A stretch of 64,000 bases of DNA, from NCBI GenBank assembly GCA_949318235.1, contig OX439134.1, positions 29,458,459 through 29,522,458 on the forward strand. Reading direction: 5' to 3'. Positions 12,245 through 34,425 of this stretch are shown piece by piece (position 1 is the stretch's first letter; every line of letters starts with the position of its first letter). Source of the stretch: Ecdyonurus torrentis (Eukaryota; Arthropoda; Insecta; Ephemeroptera; Heptageniidae). The position numbers and the translations under genes are program-made. Below the pieces are notes generated by a model, which saw only the letters and a list, made by a program, of their open reading frames with translations, was not told the origin of the DNA and ran no database searches.

Positions 12245-15200
12245 CTTACCTCTGTTCGCCAGAAGCAAACGTGTATGAGATCGATTTCACCAGATTCAAA
12301 ATTCGAGACCTAGAGACGGGGACTGTTCTCTTTGAAATCGCAAAACCTCCACCCACCGGTGAGTTTATTTATTTATGAACTTTTGCTTGAAATAAAGTTT
12401 ATAAATCACATTTTATTGGCTACCTTATACGTATAAGACAATTATATTTTATTGCTGCTACATATTTAACAATCCCAAGATTCAAGTAATAAATTGCTAA
12501 AAAAATAATAAATAAATAAAAGAAGAATTTTAGGATAAATTATTTACTATTATTGTTATTAATTTATTTATTAAACACCAAGGTGTACTATTGTATTGTT
12601 ATAAAATGATATTAGAAAGAAGGCCTGCGGAAAAAAGGTTCTCAGATAAGTGCGCACCTTGCCGCGACGCTATACCCTATATACCTGTGCGCACAGTCAG
12701 GGTCTTTAATCTGAGGACCTTTTTTCCGCTGGCCTTAAAGACCAAGACTTAAGATATAAGGTGCTGTATTTTTTTTTTTTATTATTATTTTACCATGCAC
12801 GATCACGTTCTATTAATGATACGTCGGTGTATCAATATCTTCAAATTTATTTCCTGAATTGCCATCATTTGGTGTCATTTTCAAGCTAATTTTGACTACT
12901 TTGTCATTTACTTAAATTTCTAGCCATTGACATAAAAGTTGAGTTCTTAAAGGCGTAGAACACCTTGAACAAAAAAGTTGTGTAATATCCTAACAAACCT
13001 AAAAATCAACATTGATTTGGCCGGAGTCATTAATTTCTAATTTATTTTCCATTCACAAAATGCCATTGGCGGTCACTGACGTCACAGCTCGCTTGTTTTA
13101 AGCGCGCGTAAACCGGGCGAGCTGTGACGTCAGTGACCGGCAGTGGTATTTTGTGAATGGAAAATAAATTAGAAATCAATGACTCCGGCCAAATCAAGGT
13201 TGATTTTCAGGTTTGTTAGGATATTACACAAAAAATTTTTTGTTCAAGGTGTTCTACGCCTTTAAGGAAACGAATTTATTTTCCATATTAGTAATGTGAT
13301 ATTATTATTATTTACAACTGTAACAAAACTGTATATCCAGCAGATGCAACAGAACAAGAGGATGATTGTGGGGAAGGACAAGACTGCGAGGAAGTTGATC
13401 CGAATGCTGGACGTTTCGTGCGGTACCAGTTTACACCTCAATTCCTTAAGTTGAAGACAGTGGGGGCAACGTAAGTAAACAATACTGCATGTGTATGTGT
13501 GACGTCAGGCAATTAGCAAACATCGATGTTAATTTAGACACACTTTAATTAGGTTTGGGTGTCATTAAGTAATGAGGTTAGTAAACCCTATTCCCTAGCT
13601 TGCTCCAAAAAAAAAAAAAAAAAAAAAAAAAACTGCGCAATTTCATTGAAGGCGGGAAAGCAGCTTCTACGGGATTTAAAAAGTTGTAAAGAAAGAAAAA
13701 TCTGAAATTTTGCACAGTGATACATTGTAGAATTATAGTATCTGCAAAAATATAAAAAATAAATAAATAAAAAAATAATAATAATAAAAAAAAAAAAAAA
13801 AAAAAAAAAAGGGGGTGACCATGCTAGATTTTAAATTAATATTAATACTTCTTTTTTTCAAGTTTTAGCCCCATTGAAGATATGTTGATTTCAATAATTA
13901 TTTCTCTTTATCAGATGGTCACGGGTTCTCAAAATTTTATCATAGGTAGCTGTGTTACTATTAACTTTAATGGCTTCATAAAGTTTCGAAGTTTTCTTTT
14001 TAGATTTTCAGATACAACCCTTAAATAATATTAGGTGATCGTCCCTTTCTTCGTTTTTTCGTTTTCGTTTTTTTTTTTTTTTTTTTTTTTTTTCTTTTTT
14101 TTCTCCTCTCTCTCAATTATTGGACGAGTCTCAGACATTAGTAATTTTACATTTGTTACATTAGCTGTGGAAAATTATGAAATAAATAAACTTAAAGATG
14201 CTTGTGTATTATCTATATACTTATATATTATGTATTTACGAAGCCAATAAATTTTCGACATGTATTCTTGTGAAAATAATATTTATGATGCGGAAAAAAA
14301 AAAAAAAAACTAAACGAGTATAAAACTTTTTTTTTTCTTCCATTTCTCACTTACAGTACATAAGTACATTAATGAAAGATAAAGTAGAAATAAATACTGC
14401 AATAAAAGCAAACAAACAATAAATTATACAATAAGTAACAAAAAGCATGTCTTAAAGAAACAAGCTATATATTTAGAATTGTTGTATGTAAACAGAGCTG
14501 TAACAAAAACATGTTGTTTGTTTTGTTCCCAGGGTGGAGTTCACAATAGGCAGTAAAGCAGTAAGCAAATTTAGAATGATTGAAAGACACTTCTTTAGAG
14601 ACAGACTACTCAAATCTTTTGATTTTGAATTTGGATTTTGCATTCCAAACAGCAAGAATACTTGTGAACATATTTATGAATTTCCTACTCTAAGCTCCGA
14701 ATTAGGTAAGTAACAATAATTAAAATCTAAACACTTAAAAAAAAAATGAAAAAAAAAAAAGTTAAGTTTATAAGTACAATTTCTTAAAGAAAATTTTTTA
14801 TAAAAAAAAAAAAAAAAAAAAAATTGAGTGTATAAGTTCAATTCATGAAAGAATTTTTTTAAATATTTAGATCACATCTGAATTAAAATTGTGTGTTATA
14901 TTTAATTCCTATATATACCTATAGGATTTTTTCCATGTGTGTCAATCTAGTTCTTAAGTGTAGTTTTTATTATAAATATGTATAATATTTTAATTTTTAA
15001 AGTAGTTGGAGTTGGGCCTGAACCTAAAAAATTAATTTTGCACCATCTAAAAAACATCAATCCTTTTTTTTTTTTTATTTTTTTTTTTTTAATAAATGAA
15101 ATATTTTACAGTTTTTTTTTTTTAAGTTGCGCAAATGAAATTCCTATGATTTTATTAAAAACATTATGTTTTTATCCTCAGTCACAATGCAAGAGTTAAA

Positions 15201-15590
15201 GTCAGAAATGCAACTTTGGAAACCTCTTATTTTAATGTGTCAGCTCGCATTGATTGGCAAAAATGATTTAACAGGCAATTTCTATGTAACCCACAAACTC
15301 CACAGTACATAATGTTAGAGTTCCATCACGTTTAGATTCTGATCATTCGCCATCCACTTTGACAATTTATATATAAAATTATGGACCTTATGAACTCTAT
15401 ACCTCCATTATATATAGTGTTATGTGATGATTTTTTCTCTTCAGCCACATAAAACTCCTCCTGTTGTGTTTCAGTGAAAGAAATGATAAATCATCCATTT
15501 GAGACTCGCAGCGACAGTTTCTACTTTGTTGATGACCGGCTCATCATGCACAACAAAGCAGATTACGCTTACGACGGAGGTCTGCCGTGA
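12245..15590 (+). CDS. UNC119: UNC119 lipid-binding chaperone, 5' exon(s) not found
   Basis: UNC119 proteins bind N-myristoylated cargo in a beta-sandwich pocket and release it to cilia or membranes under ARL2/ARL3-GTP (family knowledge). Exons seen: 12245-12358, 13341-13470 (or from 13344), 14533-14705 and 15475-15590, all with AG/GT borders and a continuous frame of about 176 residues to TGA at 15588. Motifs typical of the family in order: [88 protein letters not shown]. An acidic Cys-containing insert ([14 protein letters not shown]) replaces the usual short linker before DPNAGRF. The first exon here starts with the last two bases of a codon, so at least one N-terminal exon is missing. That exon is poorly conserved and I could not find it in the 12 kb upstream. 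The intron before 13341 carries a 315-bp MITE. Confidence 0.93.
12620..12738. repeat. Short palindromic element in UNC119 intron
   Basis: Arms AAGGCCTGCGGAAAAAAGG / CCTTTTTTCCGCTGGCCTT with TTCTCAGAT / ATCTGAGGA. About 119 bp. Confidence 0.8.
12951..13265. repeat. MITE family C, full palindromic copy in UNC119 intron
   Basis: Ends TAAAGGCGTAGAACACCTTG and CAAGGTGTTCTACGCCTTTA. Nearly the whole ~315 bp is one inverted repeat centred on the GCGCGCGTAAACC region near 13110. It lies 75 bp before the 13341 exon. Confidence 0.92.
13665..14010 (+). repeat. Dispersed ~300-bp repeat, copy 2
   Basis: Matches 2255-2603 in order (GCACAGTGATA, GGTGACCATGCTAGA, AAAATTTTATCATAGGTAGC, CATAAAGTTTCGAAG). It is followed by T-rich sequence. 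Confidence 0.75.
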
Positions 15591-15748
15591 TTCATCCAAG
15601 TGTTAGTGAAATATATGATGTAACTTTGACTGGGAAATATCTCTCATACCTTATTATATCATCGTGGTTTTGCTATTTTATCCGATGTCCAATTGACCTT
15701 GAAAAAAAAATTGGCGTATCGAATGGATTTTTCCATTTCGGGTCATTT

Positions 15749-15784
<36 letters not shown>

Positions 15785-16936
15785 GAAATGGACATTGGAC
15801 ATTATAGCTGACCACCCATCCTCTTGGTTTGTACACATAATACAGTTCTTATATTATGTAGATTTTATTATTTATTTTGTATTGCTATTAAAAGTAATTA
15901 GTAGAATTTTAAACAAATCAGTGAAAAATCAAATAGCTACAATTTATTTTAGTTCAGAATCAATTTATTTGTACAAAAATGTCTTGACACAACAAAATTT
16001 CCTTTCTAAATTCATTTAATCTGATGAAAAATAATTTTTAAATTTTTGAACATAGGCTAAATAATGGATTTTAATAATGTAGCCCGTTTCATAATAAGCA
16101 TGTCAATATATTGGTGTATCAAATGAATGAAAACCAATAATTGATATACAGTATTTGATTCTGTTTAATTATTTGGATGTATATTCAATATATAAATGTT
16201 ATAAATTAAAAATAAATACATACAAAAGAAAATAGTAGAGCAATTAGAGCAATTTGAATTGAAAAATTAATTAAACAAGAAGAGAAATGTCATGCTTAAT
16301 TTTCAATTCAATGTTCTTTGATAGAAACTGCCCTTTTCTTTCATATATATTTATATTTAATAAGTAATATAATACCACGATGTGATTTTGTTTTCTTTAA
16401 AATTAGTATATTTCATAGCCTATATCCTTTTAATTTACCCAGCTCATAAATTTATATGTATATAAAAAAATGACAAAAAGAATTTTATTCATAACTTGAA
16501 TTTAATGTATTAATTACTTTCCTTATCACTGCAATTTCCCAACCATGCTGTGTTATATATAGTGATCTCTAAGCAAGCTATGATAAATAATAAAATACCC
16601 TATCGTGTTTCTACCACACATTTTTTAAGTGGTACCCACTTTTTACTACATAACTTGACAAAAAAAAATGAAAAATGAAAAAAAAAATCAACATTGCAGA
16701 TAAAAATCAACAAATGCACTCAAAATTAAATTTTTGTTGTTTTCTATAATGTAATAGAACAAAAATGATCAAAAAATACAATAAGAGTACAAAATTTGGC
16801 ATCAATTTTTTCATATCAATTGTAATTTGTAAAATAATCATCTATCATTGTGTTTGAACATACAGAATTTAAATAATAGCATTTTTCTCTCCTTAACTTT
16901 TTATGAAATCATGAATATTAAAGTAAATAGTAGAAA
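15591..16936. other. UNC119 3' region and AT-rich DNA
   Basis: Likely contains the UNC119 3' UTR; several AATAAA words lie near 16,130-16,210. A hairpin (GTCCAATTGACC..., A-run, ...GGACATTGGACA) spans about 15,685-15,812. Confidence 0.5.
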
Positions 16937-17138
16937 CACCAGCAAGGACCTTACCACAGTAGAAGTTTTATGGAGAGGTCGGGACGTCTCACATGTCACA
17001 GAGTGTAGTTATATAATGTTATATCAAAATGGTAATGTTATTACAATGGCGAAAGCTCTTGGTTACATAAAAACTTTATAACTCTGTGCCACCTGAGACT
17101 TCGACCATAGAACTTCTGTGGCAAGGTCCTTGCTGGCA
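16937..17138. repeat. MITE family V copy 1
   Basis: Arms AGCAAGGACCTTACCACAGT / TGTGGCAAGGTCCTTGCT. It includes GAGGTCGGGACGTCTCACAT near the left arm and its partner near 17,090. Copies also at 17216-17409, 17661-17851 and 44025-44232. Confidence 0.85.
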
Positions 17139-17215
17139 ATTCTATTCTTTTTTTTTTTAAAAAAATATTGATCCTATAACCGTGATGTTTTTTTCCTTAC
17201 ATCCAATATTTGAAT

Positions 17216-17409
17216 TATGATAAATTTGAAAGAAAAGGATAGGAAAAAACCAGCAAGGCTCTTAACATAGTGAAGAGAGCCACATAGTTTGGTAAAAAAT
17301 CTTACTAAAATCTCTGTGCTAGCAAGATTTTTAATCAAATTATGGGACTCTACACAATGGTAAGGCCCTTGCTAGTTTTTGTCTGCCCTTTTCTTTCAAA
17401 TTTATCATA
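17216..17409. repeat. MITE family V copy 2
   Basis: Outer arms TGATAAATTTGAAAGAAAAG / CTTTTCTTTCAAATTTATCA, then ACCAGCAAGGCTCTTA / TAAGGCCCTTGCTAG. The middle is diverged. Confidence 0.8.
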
Positions 17410-17660
17410 CTTTACTACTAGTTTTGCTGTATACTTGACCAAGATTGAAAATTTTAATATTCAAATATTCGCGCAAAATTCTCTATCAATGAAATATGCA
17501 TAAATTTGTGGGAAAAGAGGGGGAGAATAGATCTAGTCAAGTATGCCTTATAAATCTCTAGAGTAATTGATGTTATTTTAAAAACTACATTTTGTTTAGT
17601 TTTTCAGTTTAAGGAAAAAATCATCACAGTTAGTATCAATAATAAAGGAAAAATATAATT

Positions 17661-17733
17661 ACCAGCAAGGGCCTTACCACAGTAGAAGTTCGGAGAGGTT
17701 GATGTCTCGCGTGGCACAGTTTTTTCATTTCAT

Positions 17734-17765
<32 letters not shown>

Positions 17766-17851
17766 CATAAAAAACTTTTTTATAGCAAAACACTGTACCT
17801 GTGCCACGCGAGACTTCGACCGCTATATAGAACTTCTACTGTGGTAAGGCT
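17661..17851. repeat. MITE family V copy 3
   Basis: ACCAGCAAGGGCCTTACCAC at left and CTTCTACTGTGGTAAGGC at right, with a T-run in the loop. The right end lacks the terminal bases of the family. Confidence 0.8.
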
Positions 17852-18688
17852 ATTTTTTTCTTTTATTATTATTATTGTTCAGTTTTTACCAAACAACTGC
17901 ACATATATGTATGTCTCACTTCACAACCATAGTGTAAATTATTTTCATGCTCATTCCTCTTATCCTAAACACATTCCAAACAAACAAAAAACTCATGTCA
18001 TAATATGATGCAAAAAGAGATATTTTCTTGCTATTTAAAAATACAATATAAAATAATTTCATGGGACCGAGCTTATTATGTTAAAGAAAGACCATAAAAA
18101 AAATATATGGGACCGACTGTTTTGTTTTTTATTTGTAATTTTGTTTTTGAATGCAAAGAAATTTTTTAGATTGTATTTTTAACTGAAAGAAAAAAGTGTA
18201 TATTAAAATTAATTGTAGTTTAAGTGATACATTAATAGTGTTCATAAATCTTATTTTTGTGTGCTCCAGACCATAAAAAATTACGATCAATGGAATTTTA
18301 AATGTAATTACGCATTTTATGGAGCAAACAAATAGAGTTTATGAACATCATTGTTTTTTTGTTTTTTAAATATACAGAAGCCTTGAGCAATATTCAATTA
18401 TTGCAATTAGTGTGGCATGTTTTAGTGTCGTACATTAATTTAAAGCAACATAACATTATAGTTATGATGTAATTTTAAGCATAACAAATACTTTTAGATA
18501 CTGTATGCATCCTGTATTAAAATTTTTAAAAGCAGAACATTCCAAAAAAAAAAAAAAAAAAAAAAAACTATTTCAAATTTTAAAAAAACAGTTCTTACCT
18601 TTTTTTAAAAACTAATATCCTGACTGCCAAGAGTGTATTAATAAATTTGTATTTCGTATGTAATGACACTTTTATGTACTTTATAAAG

Positions 18689-18862
18689 CTGCATTGACTA
18701 ATAAAGGAACAAGTTTTTTTAAGACCGACTTAAAGCAATTTTGCTCATATAACTGCTTCCGTTTCGACTGACTACGCATGCACAGTACGTTGAGATGGAA
18801 GCGGATGTGAGCAAAATCACTTGAGTTCGGCCTTAAAACACTTGTTCCCTTATCAGTCAATA
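18689..18862. repeat. MITE family F copy 1
   Basis: Ends TTGACTAATAAAGGAACAAG / CTTGTTCCCTTATCAGTCAA. Inner words ACTTAAAGCAATTTTGCTCA and GAAGCGGATGTGAGCAAAAT pair. Related to 19173-19337 and 34714-34925. Confidence 0.85.
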
Positions 18863-18865
18863 AGT

Positions 18866-18996
18866 ATGTACGGCTATGGCCAAAAGTTTGAGAACAATTT
18901 GTATAGGCAACCCGCAACCACACTATGCTATTGTTATGAGAAAATGCTGCAGCAACCACAGCCTCGTTCATAAACTTTTGTCCAGAGCTGTACATA
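18866..18996. repeat. MITE family E copy 1
   Basis: TGTACGGCTATGGCCAAAAG at left, CTTTTGTCCAGAGCTGTACA at right, with CTATGCTATTGTTATGAGAA in the centre. Copies at 19385-19512, 32147-32927 (interrupted) and 50330-50452. Confidence 0.85.
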
Positions 18997-19172
18997 TTTT
19001 GTACATTCATGCAGTCAGGGAGCATTATTCTAAAAGAGTTCGATTATTTTTGTACAGTTTCTTAATTATTTTGAATGAATGATTGTATTGATTCCTTAAT
19101 TATTTAGGTAATTGTTTTTTTTTGATGTTACAAGAAACAACAACAACAACAACAAAACGTGCCACTTACATG

Positions 19173-19337
19173 ATTGAATAATAAAGAAACAACTGTTTTG
19201 AGGCTGACTTTAAGATATTTCGCTCGCATCCACTTCCGTTTCTACCTACTACACATGCTCAGTATGCTGAAACGGAAACGGATGTAAGTGAAATCACTTA
19301 AAGTCGGCTTCAAAACAGTTGTTCCTTTATTAGTCAC
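19173..19337. repeat. MITE family F copy 2
   Basis: Arms AAAGAAACAACTGTTTTGAGG / AAAACAGTTGTTCCTTTA, with GACTTTAAG / CTTAAAGTC inside. Confidence 0.85.
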
Positions 19338-19384
19338 AATAGTTTCATTAAGTCTAACGTGCTTTCAAAAAAGGCAGTTATTAT

Positions 19385-19512
19385 GTACAGCTCTGGCCAA
19401 AAGTTCCCGAACGATTTGCATAGGCAACCCGCAACTACACTATGTTATCTTTATGAGAAAACGCAGCGGCCGCCGCTGCCCCGTTCGGGAACTTTTGGCC
19501 AGAGCTGTACAT
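19385..19512. repeat. MITE family E copy 2, nearly perfect ends
   Basis: TGTACAGCTCTGGCCAAAAG and CTTTTGGCCAGAGCTGTACA are perfect inverted ends. The centre has GCGGCCGCCGC. It looks like a young copy. Confidence 0.9.
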
Positions 19513-21744
19513 CTAAAAAAATATAATAATTAAGGAAATAACCCACTTTGCAATATTAATTGATTGATTCCATCATCTAAAAAAAATATAAATCAATACA
19601 AAAAAAATCGAGCACTTTTAGTTGATGTAATAATAAAAAAAAAGCTATAGAATATTATAAAAAATGAGAAATGTTACATGGAATTGATTTTGAAACTAAT
19701 ATTATTATAATTTTTATCTCATCTCAAATATAGAGACTAGAAGAAAGAAAAAAACCATTACAAGAATACTGAATGTGATTTACCTAAATATATTACACGT
19801 GTGTGTTTCATTGATGTAGGTGCTTTATATAAATATATATAAAATATGAAAATGACTTTGTAGAGATATTATATAAATATAATAGTATATTTGTGTTTAG
19901 AATATAGAACAAATGGCAGTATTTATATGGCACATATTATACACATACTTGCTTAATCAAGCTTTTAAAACAATTATTTTTATTATATAAGTGCAGTGAT
20001 TCTGGTTATATTGATTTACAAATTTGAAATTAGCCAACTATTTAAAAACTTTATGACAAGATTGGCGGGCTGAGAACCGAAATAGATGCAATAGATGGCA
20101 AAATGACCATAGTTGCCTTTAGCTGGGAGTCAAGTGGCAGGGTGGTTTTGTTTTCAAGAGTCTGCATTTGTGGACTAGTCCCCAGCTTGTTTTTGACTTC
20201 TCATGGTAAAAATTGCCTCCTTGAGTGTAAATTGGTCCTGTGTATAATAAGTTTACATGTCTATGGAGTGCTTTAAGGAGGGGGGGGGGGGGGGAGGTCA
20301 GCCCAAAATCCTCCATTTGGATGGTCCCTTCTATATATGGTGCATACTAGCCTGTGACGACTCAATCCAACTCCAAAGTCAAGGGGACTTAAAGCCACAT
20401 AATTGAGGGTATTTTCCCTCTAACAAGTAGGTGTTTATATCAGCTCAGCCTAGAATATAAATATGGCATTGGAAAACAAATGCATATGCTCATATTGCAT
20501 AGGTTTGGAGCTAGAAGTCTAGAATGGAAATAGGTCTTGGGGTCCATATTAAGTCCCGACAACTCTGCCAAAGAGATATCTGGTCCAACTTTCATTATGG
20601 GCATTATGGCATCAAACAAGATAGAGATAAAAAAATATTTTAAGATTTACTTTGTCAAATTCTCTAAAAAATATAATTGGGAACTTTTTATTGTACTATT
20701 ATTTTATTCTCCATTTAATAAATTGAAAGGGTATGTTCAAATCATATATTTTAAAGTGAAATATAGTTTTTATTTTATTTAAGAGTTTATTATTTACACA
20801 AGACACTTTCAGAACAAATGTTCAACTTTAATTTTAATTTATCAACAGAAATATTGCACTTTTAAGAGTCACTGCTTTTTCATTCAACTATACTGTAGAA
20901 TCAAAATAAATAGTATTTAGTATTGCTGTAAAAAAAATGCTAATTTATACTAGAATAACTCAAAAAACTGCTAAAAAAATGTTGTATAATAAAAAATAGC
21001 ACCTTTGTTCATTTCAAAATAAATAAAATAAAGAAGCAAAAAAGGTATGGAATTAATTTTTGCTTCAATGAAATTTTTTTAATTAAAATATAATGTGCCT
21101 TACATAATTAGCTGTGTATATTATTAAACATGTTACCCATTAAAATGATTTTAGGCTAAAATAATTGCAAGCTTTGATCTATTAATTTTATGAAATTCTA
21201 AAGCTCTCTCTTTATTGAGTTGTATACTTTTTTTGTTTGCATCAAATTTAAGATGTTTTATTATTATTATGATATTCAGAATGAATATTTAATATTTTTA
21301 TTTGAATAGGGTAATTTTATAATATGCTGTAATGTTGTATTTTCATCCCAGGAAAAGTGAATAATTTAGATGTATAACATAAAAAAATACACTTGACAAA
21401 AATTATATTTAAAATCAACTTTTCTCCATTAGTTTATAAAGTTTATTGATTTGCTACCTTATGAAAATAACGTAAGGAAGTATTTTAAAATTTTAACACT
21501 GGGTATTGTGAATGTTGGTAACCATGTGTTGATATAATATGTAACCAGGAGTAGAAGTGGCTTTGACTCTTATGGCAGGACTTTAAGGGGAAAAAGAAGG
21601 GAAGGTCCAGAAGCCGAATGTTAATTAAAATTGTTATGGCGGGACAAGTCACACCATGTCGCCCCTTATTTCTACCCCTCTATGTCTCTATGTAACCAAT
21701 GCAGAGGGGGGGGGGGGAGGCAGCATCAGACATCTAATCTCCTG
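19513..21744. other. Intergenic DNA, no gene recognised
   Basis: 20,040-20,620 is less AT-rich than its surroundings and unrelated to the repeat families here, but no frame in it looks like a conserved protein. G homopolymers lie at 20,280-20,294 and about 21,707-21,718. Confidence 0.45.
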
Positions 21745-22105
21745 TCCTTAAGCATTGCAGAATCATCCTTTAAGCAATGAGAAGACCACAAAAGGAGGTA
21801 ATTTTATTTTATATTCTAAAGGAGGATATTGTCCTAAATCGATTGATATGCAAATTTCTAATTTTTGGGTTCATTAAGTATATTTAATTAATATTTTTAA
21901 ATTGAAAAATGAAGTCACGGTTGACAACTTATGCATGTGAGCATAAGAAAAAGTTATACGTCATTTCGTGACGTTCAAAAATTAATTAAAAATATTCATT
22001 AATGAAGTCGAAAATTAGAAATTCAACTCGGACAATCTCTTTTTTTTTTTAGAAAATGCAATAAAGTAACCCGCTAATATTTTTTTAGTCTTCCTCATTC
22101 TTAAG
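21745..22105. repeat. MITE family P copy 1 (ends AATGAG.AGAC)
   Basis: Left AATGAGAAGACCACAAAAGG...GGAGGATATTGTCC and right ACAATCTC...GTCTTCCTCATT are inverted, with ATTCATTAATGAAGTC and TTTCTAATTTTTG words. Related to 46967-47340 and 60524-60808. Confidence 0.75.
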
Positions 22106-22432
22106 AATACAACTGCAGTATAAGAGCGGAGAAATTGTAATGAGTAATGACGCATCATTAACATTTCAGATCATTAAAAAATTAAAATTAAACCAAAACT
22201 TTTTCACTGGACGAACAAGAGCTGTCAACTTTCAGTCTCATACAAAATATAATTTCTTTTGTTACCTGCAATAATAAGTACATGACGATGAAAAGAATTC
22301 CCAAATAATAATTAAAAAGCCACTATAATGACATTAAATCTAAGTCACAGCGAGCATATTACAAATAATTTATATTACAGGGTATATAAAACAATTATGA
22401 ACAGTAAAAAAATATATTATATTATATTACAA

Positions 22433-22544
22433 TAATGCTGTTCGTAAACCCTGTTCTCTGCACCAAAAATGACGATCGCCTATGGTTATTCAAATGGAAT
22501 GCGCATTTTTTGGTGCAAGAGAACAGGGTTTACGAACAACATTA
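22433..22544. repeat. MITE family G copy 1 (112-bp palindrome)
   Basis: Arms ATGCTGTTCGTAAACCCTGT / ACAGGGTTTACGAACAACAT, with GCACCAAAAATG / ATTTTTTGGTGC inside. Copies at 25352-25466, 38438-38535, 58057-58170 and a decayed one at 60886-60985. Confidence 0.9.
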
Positions 22545-22663
22545 ATGAATGTAACCAAGTTTGTTATTCTCTCGTATATTAACAAAGAAATTTTTTATAT
22601 GTCCTTACTTTGAAAAGAAAAAACAAATGTAAGGATAAAAGTATCATATATCACATTTATTAA

Positions 22664-22968
22664 AGGCGTATAACACCTTGAACAAAAAAGTTGTGTAATA
22701 TCCTAACAAACCTAAAAAGCAACGTTGATCTGTCCGGAGTCATTGATTTCTAATTTATTTTCCATTCACAAAATGACACTGGCGGTCACTGACGTCACAG
22801 CTCGCTTGTTTAACGCGCGCGTAAACCGGGCAAGATGTGACGTCAGTGACCGCCAGTGTCACTTTGTGAATGGAAAATAAATTAGAAATCAATGACTTTC
22901 GCCAAATCAGCGTTGGTTTGTTAGGATATTACACAACTTTTTTGTTCAAGGTGTTCTACGCCTTTAAT
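22664..22968. repeat. MITE family C, full palindromic copy
   Basis: TAAAGGCGTATAACACCTTG and CAAGGTGTTCTACGCCTTTA ends. Same palindrome as 12951-13265. Confidence 0.92.
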
Positions 22969-23283
22969 TATTTAGCAATTTTCCTGTAAAACATATTATA
23001 AACCTTTTATTTTATAGTTTATTGTGTCCTGTTGTATAAACTTTTATCATTCACTCGTATATATATATTAACAACATTTTCTATTTCGCATCACTATATA
23101 TGTCTGTTTTGCAGCAAATTTTTTAAAAAATCTTTTGCACTCATGAAATAGCGCAGAGTATATGTGTGATTTGGGATATGTTTTTCTGTATGAAAAAAAT
23201 GTATAATTAATAAATTATGTTGCTTTTAATAGCATTCTATAAAAAAATATTTTTATTTATATATAATGCTTTCCTATTTTTCC

Positions 23284-23838
23284 TAGGGTGTATGCGCATA
23301 ACGTCATACTGAATGCATTTCGACGCCATACTGGAGCATTACACAGCACAGGACAAACTTTTTCTTTTTTTTTTTTTTTTTTCTTTTTTAAAAATATTAC
23401 TAAGTTTTTTTGACACTGGCACTGGCAAAATGTGTCAATTTTCCTTACCGACCAATGGACCGGTTGCACTGATATTTAAGAGCTGCCATTTTGTTGGTCA
23501 GGAATACATAGGCCAGCATAGGAAAAACTTTATTTTTATTTTTTTTAATAGCAAAAGAAGCTTCAAACCTCAATCAAAGCCAATAAGCCTTCATAGCTCC
23601 CACGCAATAGCTCCCATAATATTATAGCTCGCCCAATAAGCTCGATGAGAAAAATTCGTTCAGTTGAAATAAACTTTTTTTATGTTAAAAATTAGGAGAA
23701 ATTATGTTTCCCCTATGCTGGACAATGCCTTTTAGGCACCACAGACATGGCGACAAAGCGCAAGGATGTGCAAGGGGTCTATAATTTAGATCTCGTGTAT
23801 GGCGCGTGCGACTTTCTATGAATGCAAGCACCCTATAA
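23284..23838. mobile_element. MITE family B copy interrupted by MITE family A
   Basis: Family B ends TAGGGTGTATGCGCATAACG at 23284 and ATGAATGCAAGCACCCTATA at 23838 enclose a family A element (23457-23785, GGACCGGTTGCACTG ... GTGCAAGGGGTCTA). Confidence 0.8.
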
Positions 23839-24407
23839 GAAAAAAGTGTTAAAAATCCTCTTGAGTCTTCTAACTTTCTAAGTTGTTACATAATTAGTTT
23901 TAAAAAAAGTTTAATAATAGTGCAACAAATATAGTAAAATTTAATTATTTAAAAGTGAAATATAATATAATAAATGACAGTAAAAAATAAAAATGTAAAA
24001 TAGGTTTTAAAAATTCATGCATTTTTTCGCGCAAAAATGAGAATCGATATTAATATCGATTATAACAGCTGATAAAATTACCGGTGACGTTTTTATAATT
24101 AAAAGTGCATTATTTTGCAATTTTTAATACACTACCTTTAAAAGATTGTAATATTTATTATATTTATGAAATATATAAATATTAAAGTGCATTATAAAAG
24201 TATATTTAATCTGTTAAAGTGATTCAAGAGTGTTGAAATTACGTATTATAGACTGATGACTCATTGGCCTTACGTTTGTGACACTTTCGTTTGAATAAAC
24301 TATATTTCTGCTCATATTTTATAATAAGTGAAAGAATATTTCAGTGTGTGATTATCTATTAATCAATAAATTTATTATAAAAAGGCCTAATTTAATTATT
24401 TATAAAA
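23839..24407 (+). promoter_or_regulatory. Upstream region of RAB11
   Basis: This is the only non-repeat stretch directly before the RAB11 ATG at 24408 and so presumably holds promoter and 5' UTR. No TATA box or initiator can be assigned with confidence. A palindromic GATATTAATATC occurs near 24,045. Confidence 0.4.
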
Positions 24408-34067
<9,660 letters not shown>

Positions 34068-34264
34068 TATACATTGTCACTTCACTGGAATTTTTTCTAT
34101 GTGTAGAGAAATATTCCGTCACTGTAACTATTGAAATTGAAAATTAGGTCCTAAGATATGTTTTAAAAAAAAAAATCTAAAAGAATTCGATTTTTTTTTT
34201 TTTTTTATATTTGTGTACATTAGTAATATTAGTCTTATGTAAATTTCAATTAAACTAGAGATAT

Positions 34265-34302
34265 ATTATTAGTTGTTCCAAATAAAAACCTCGTAGTAGT
34301 GC

Positions 34303-34333
<31 letters not shown>

Positions 34334-34425
34334 ATGCAACTTTGAGTTCTATGTAAAGTACACGTAAGATTCAAGGTCGCATAACAAAAATACTCTACAA
34401 CGAGGCTTCTATTTGGAACAACTGA
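34265..34425. repeat. Palindromic element in RAB11 3' region
   Basis: AGTTGTTCCAAATAAAAACC / GGCTTCTATTTGGAACAACT arms around a T-run. It carries an AATAAA word that could serve RAB11 exon b. Confidence 0.8.

Noticed and set aside
17216..17851. CRISPR-like regularly spaced AGCAAGG repeats
   Set aside because: These are terminal arms of independent palindromic MITEs in a eukaryotic genome, with variable spacing.
18689..19512. Segmental duplication of an F-E element pair
   Set aside because: Families F and E occur twice in the same order, but the spacer sequences between and around them are unrelated, so independent insertions are more likely.
20119..20316. 65-residue minus-strand frame in a less AT-rich stretch
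   Set aside because: It includes a G/C homopolymer coding for Pro, has no splice support and no recognisable domain.
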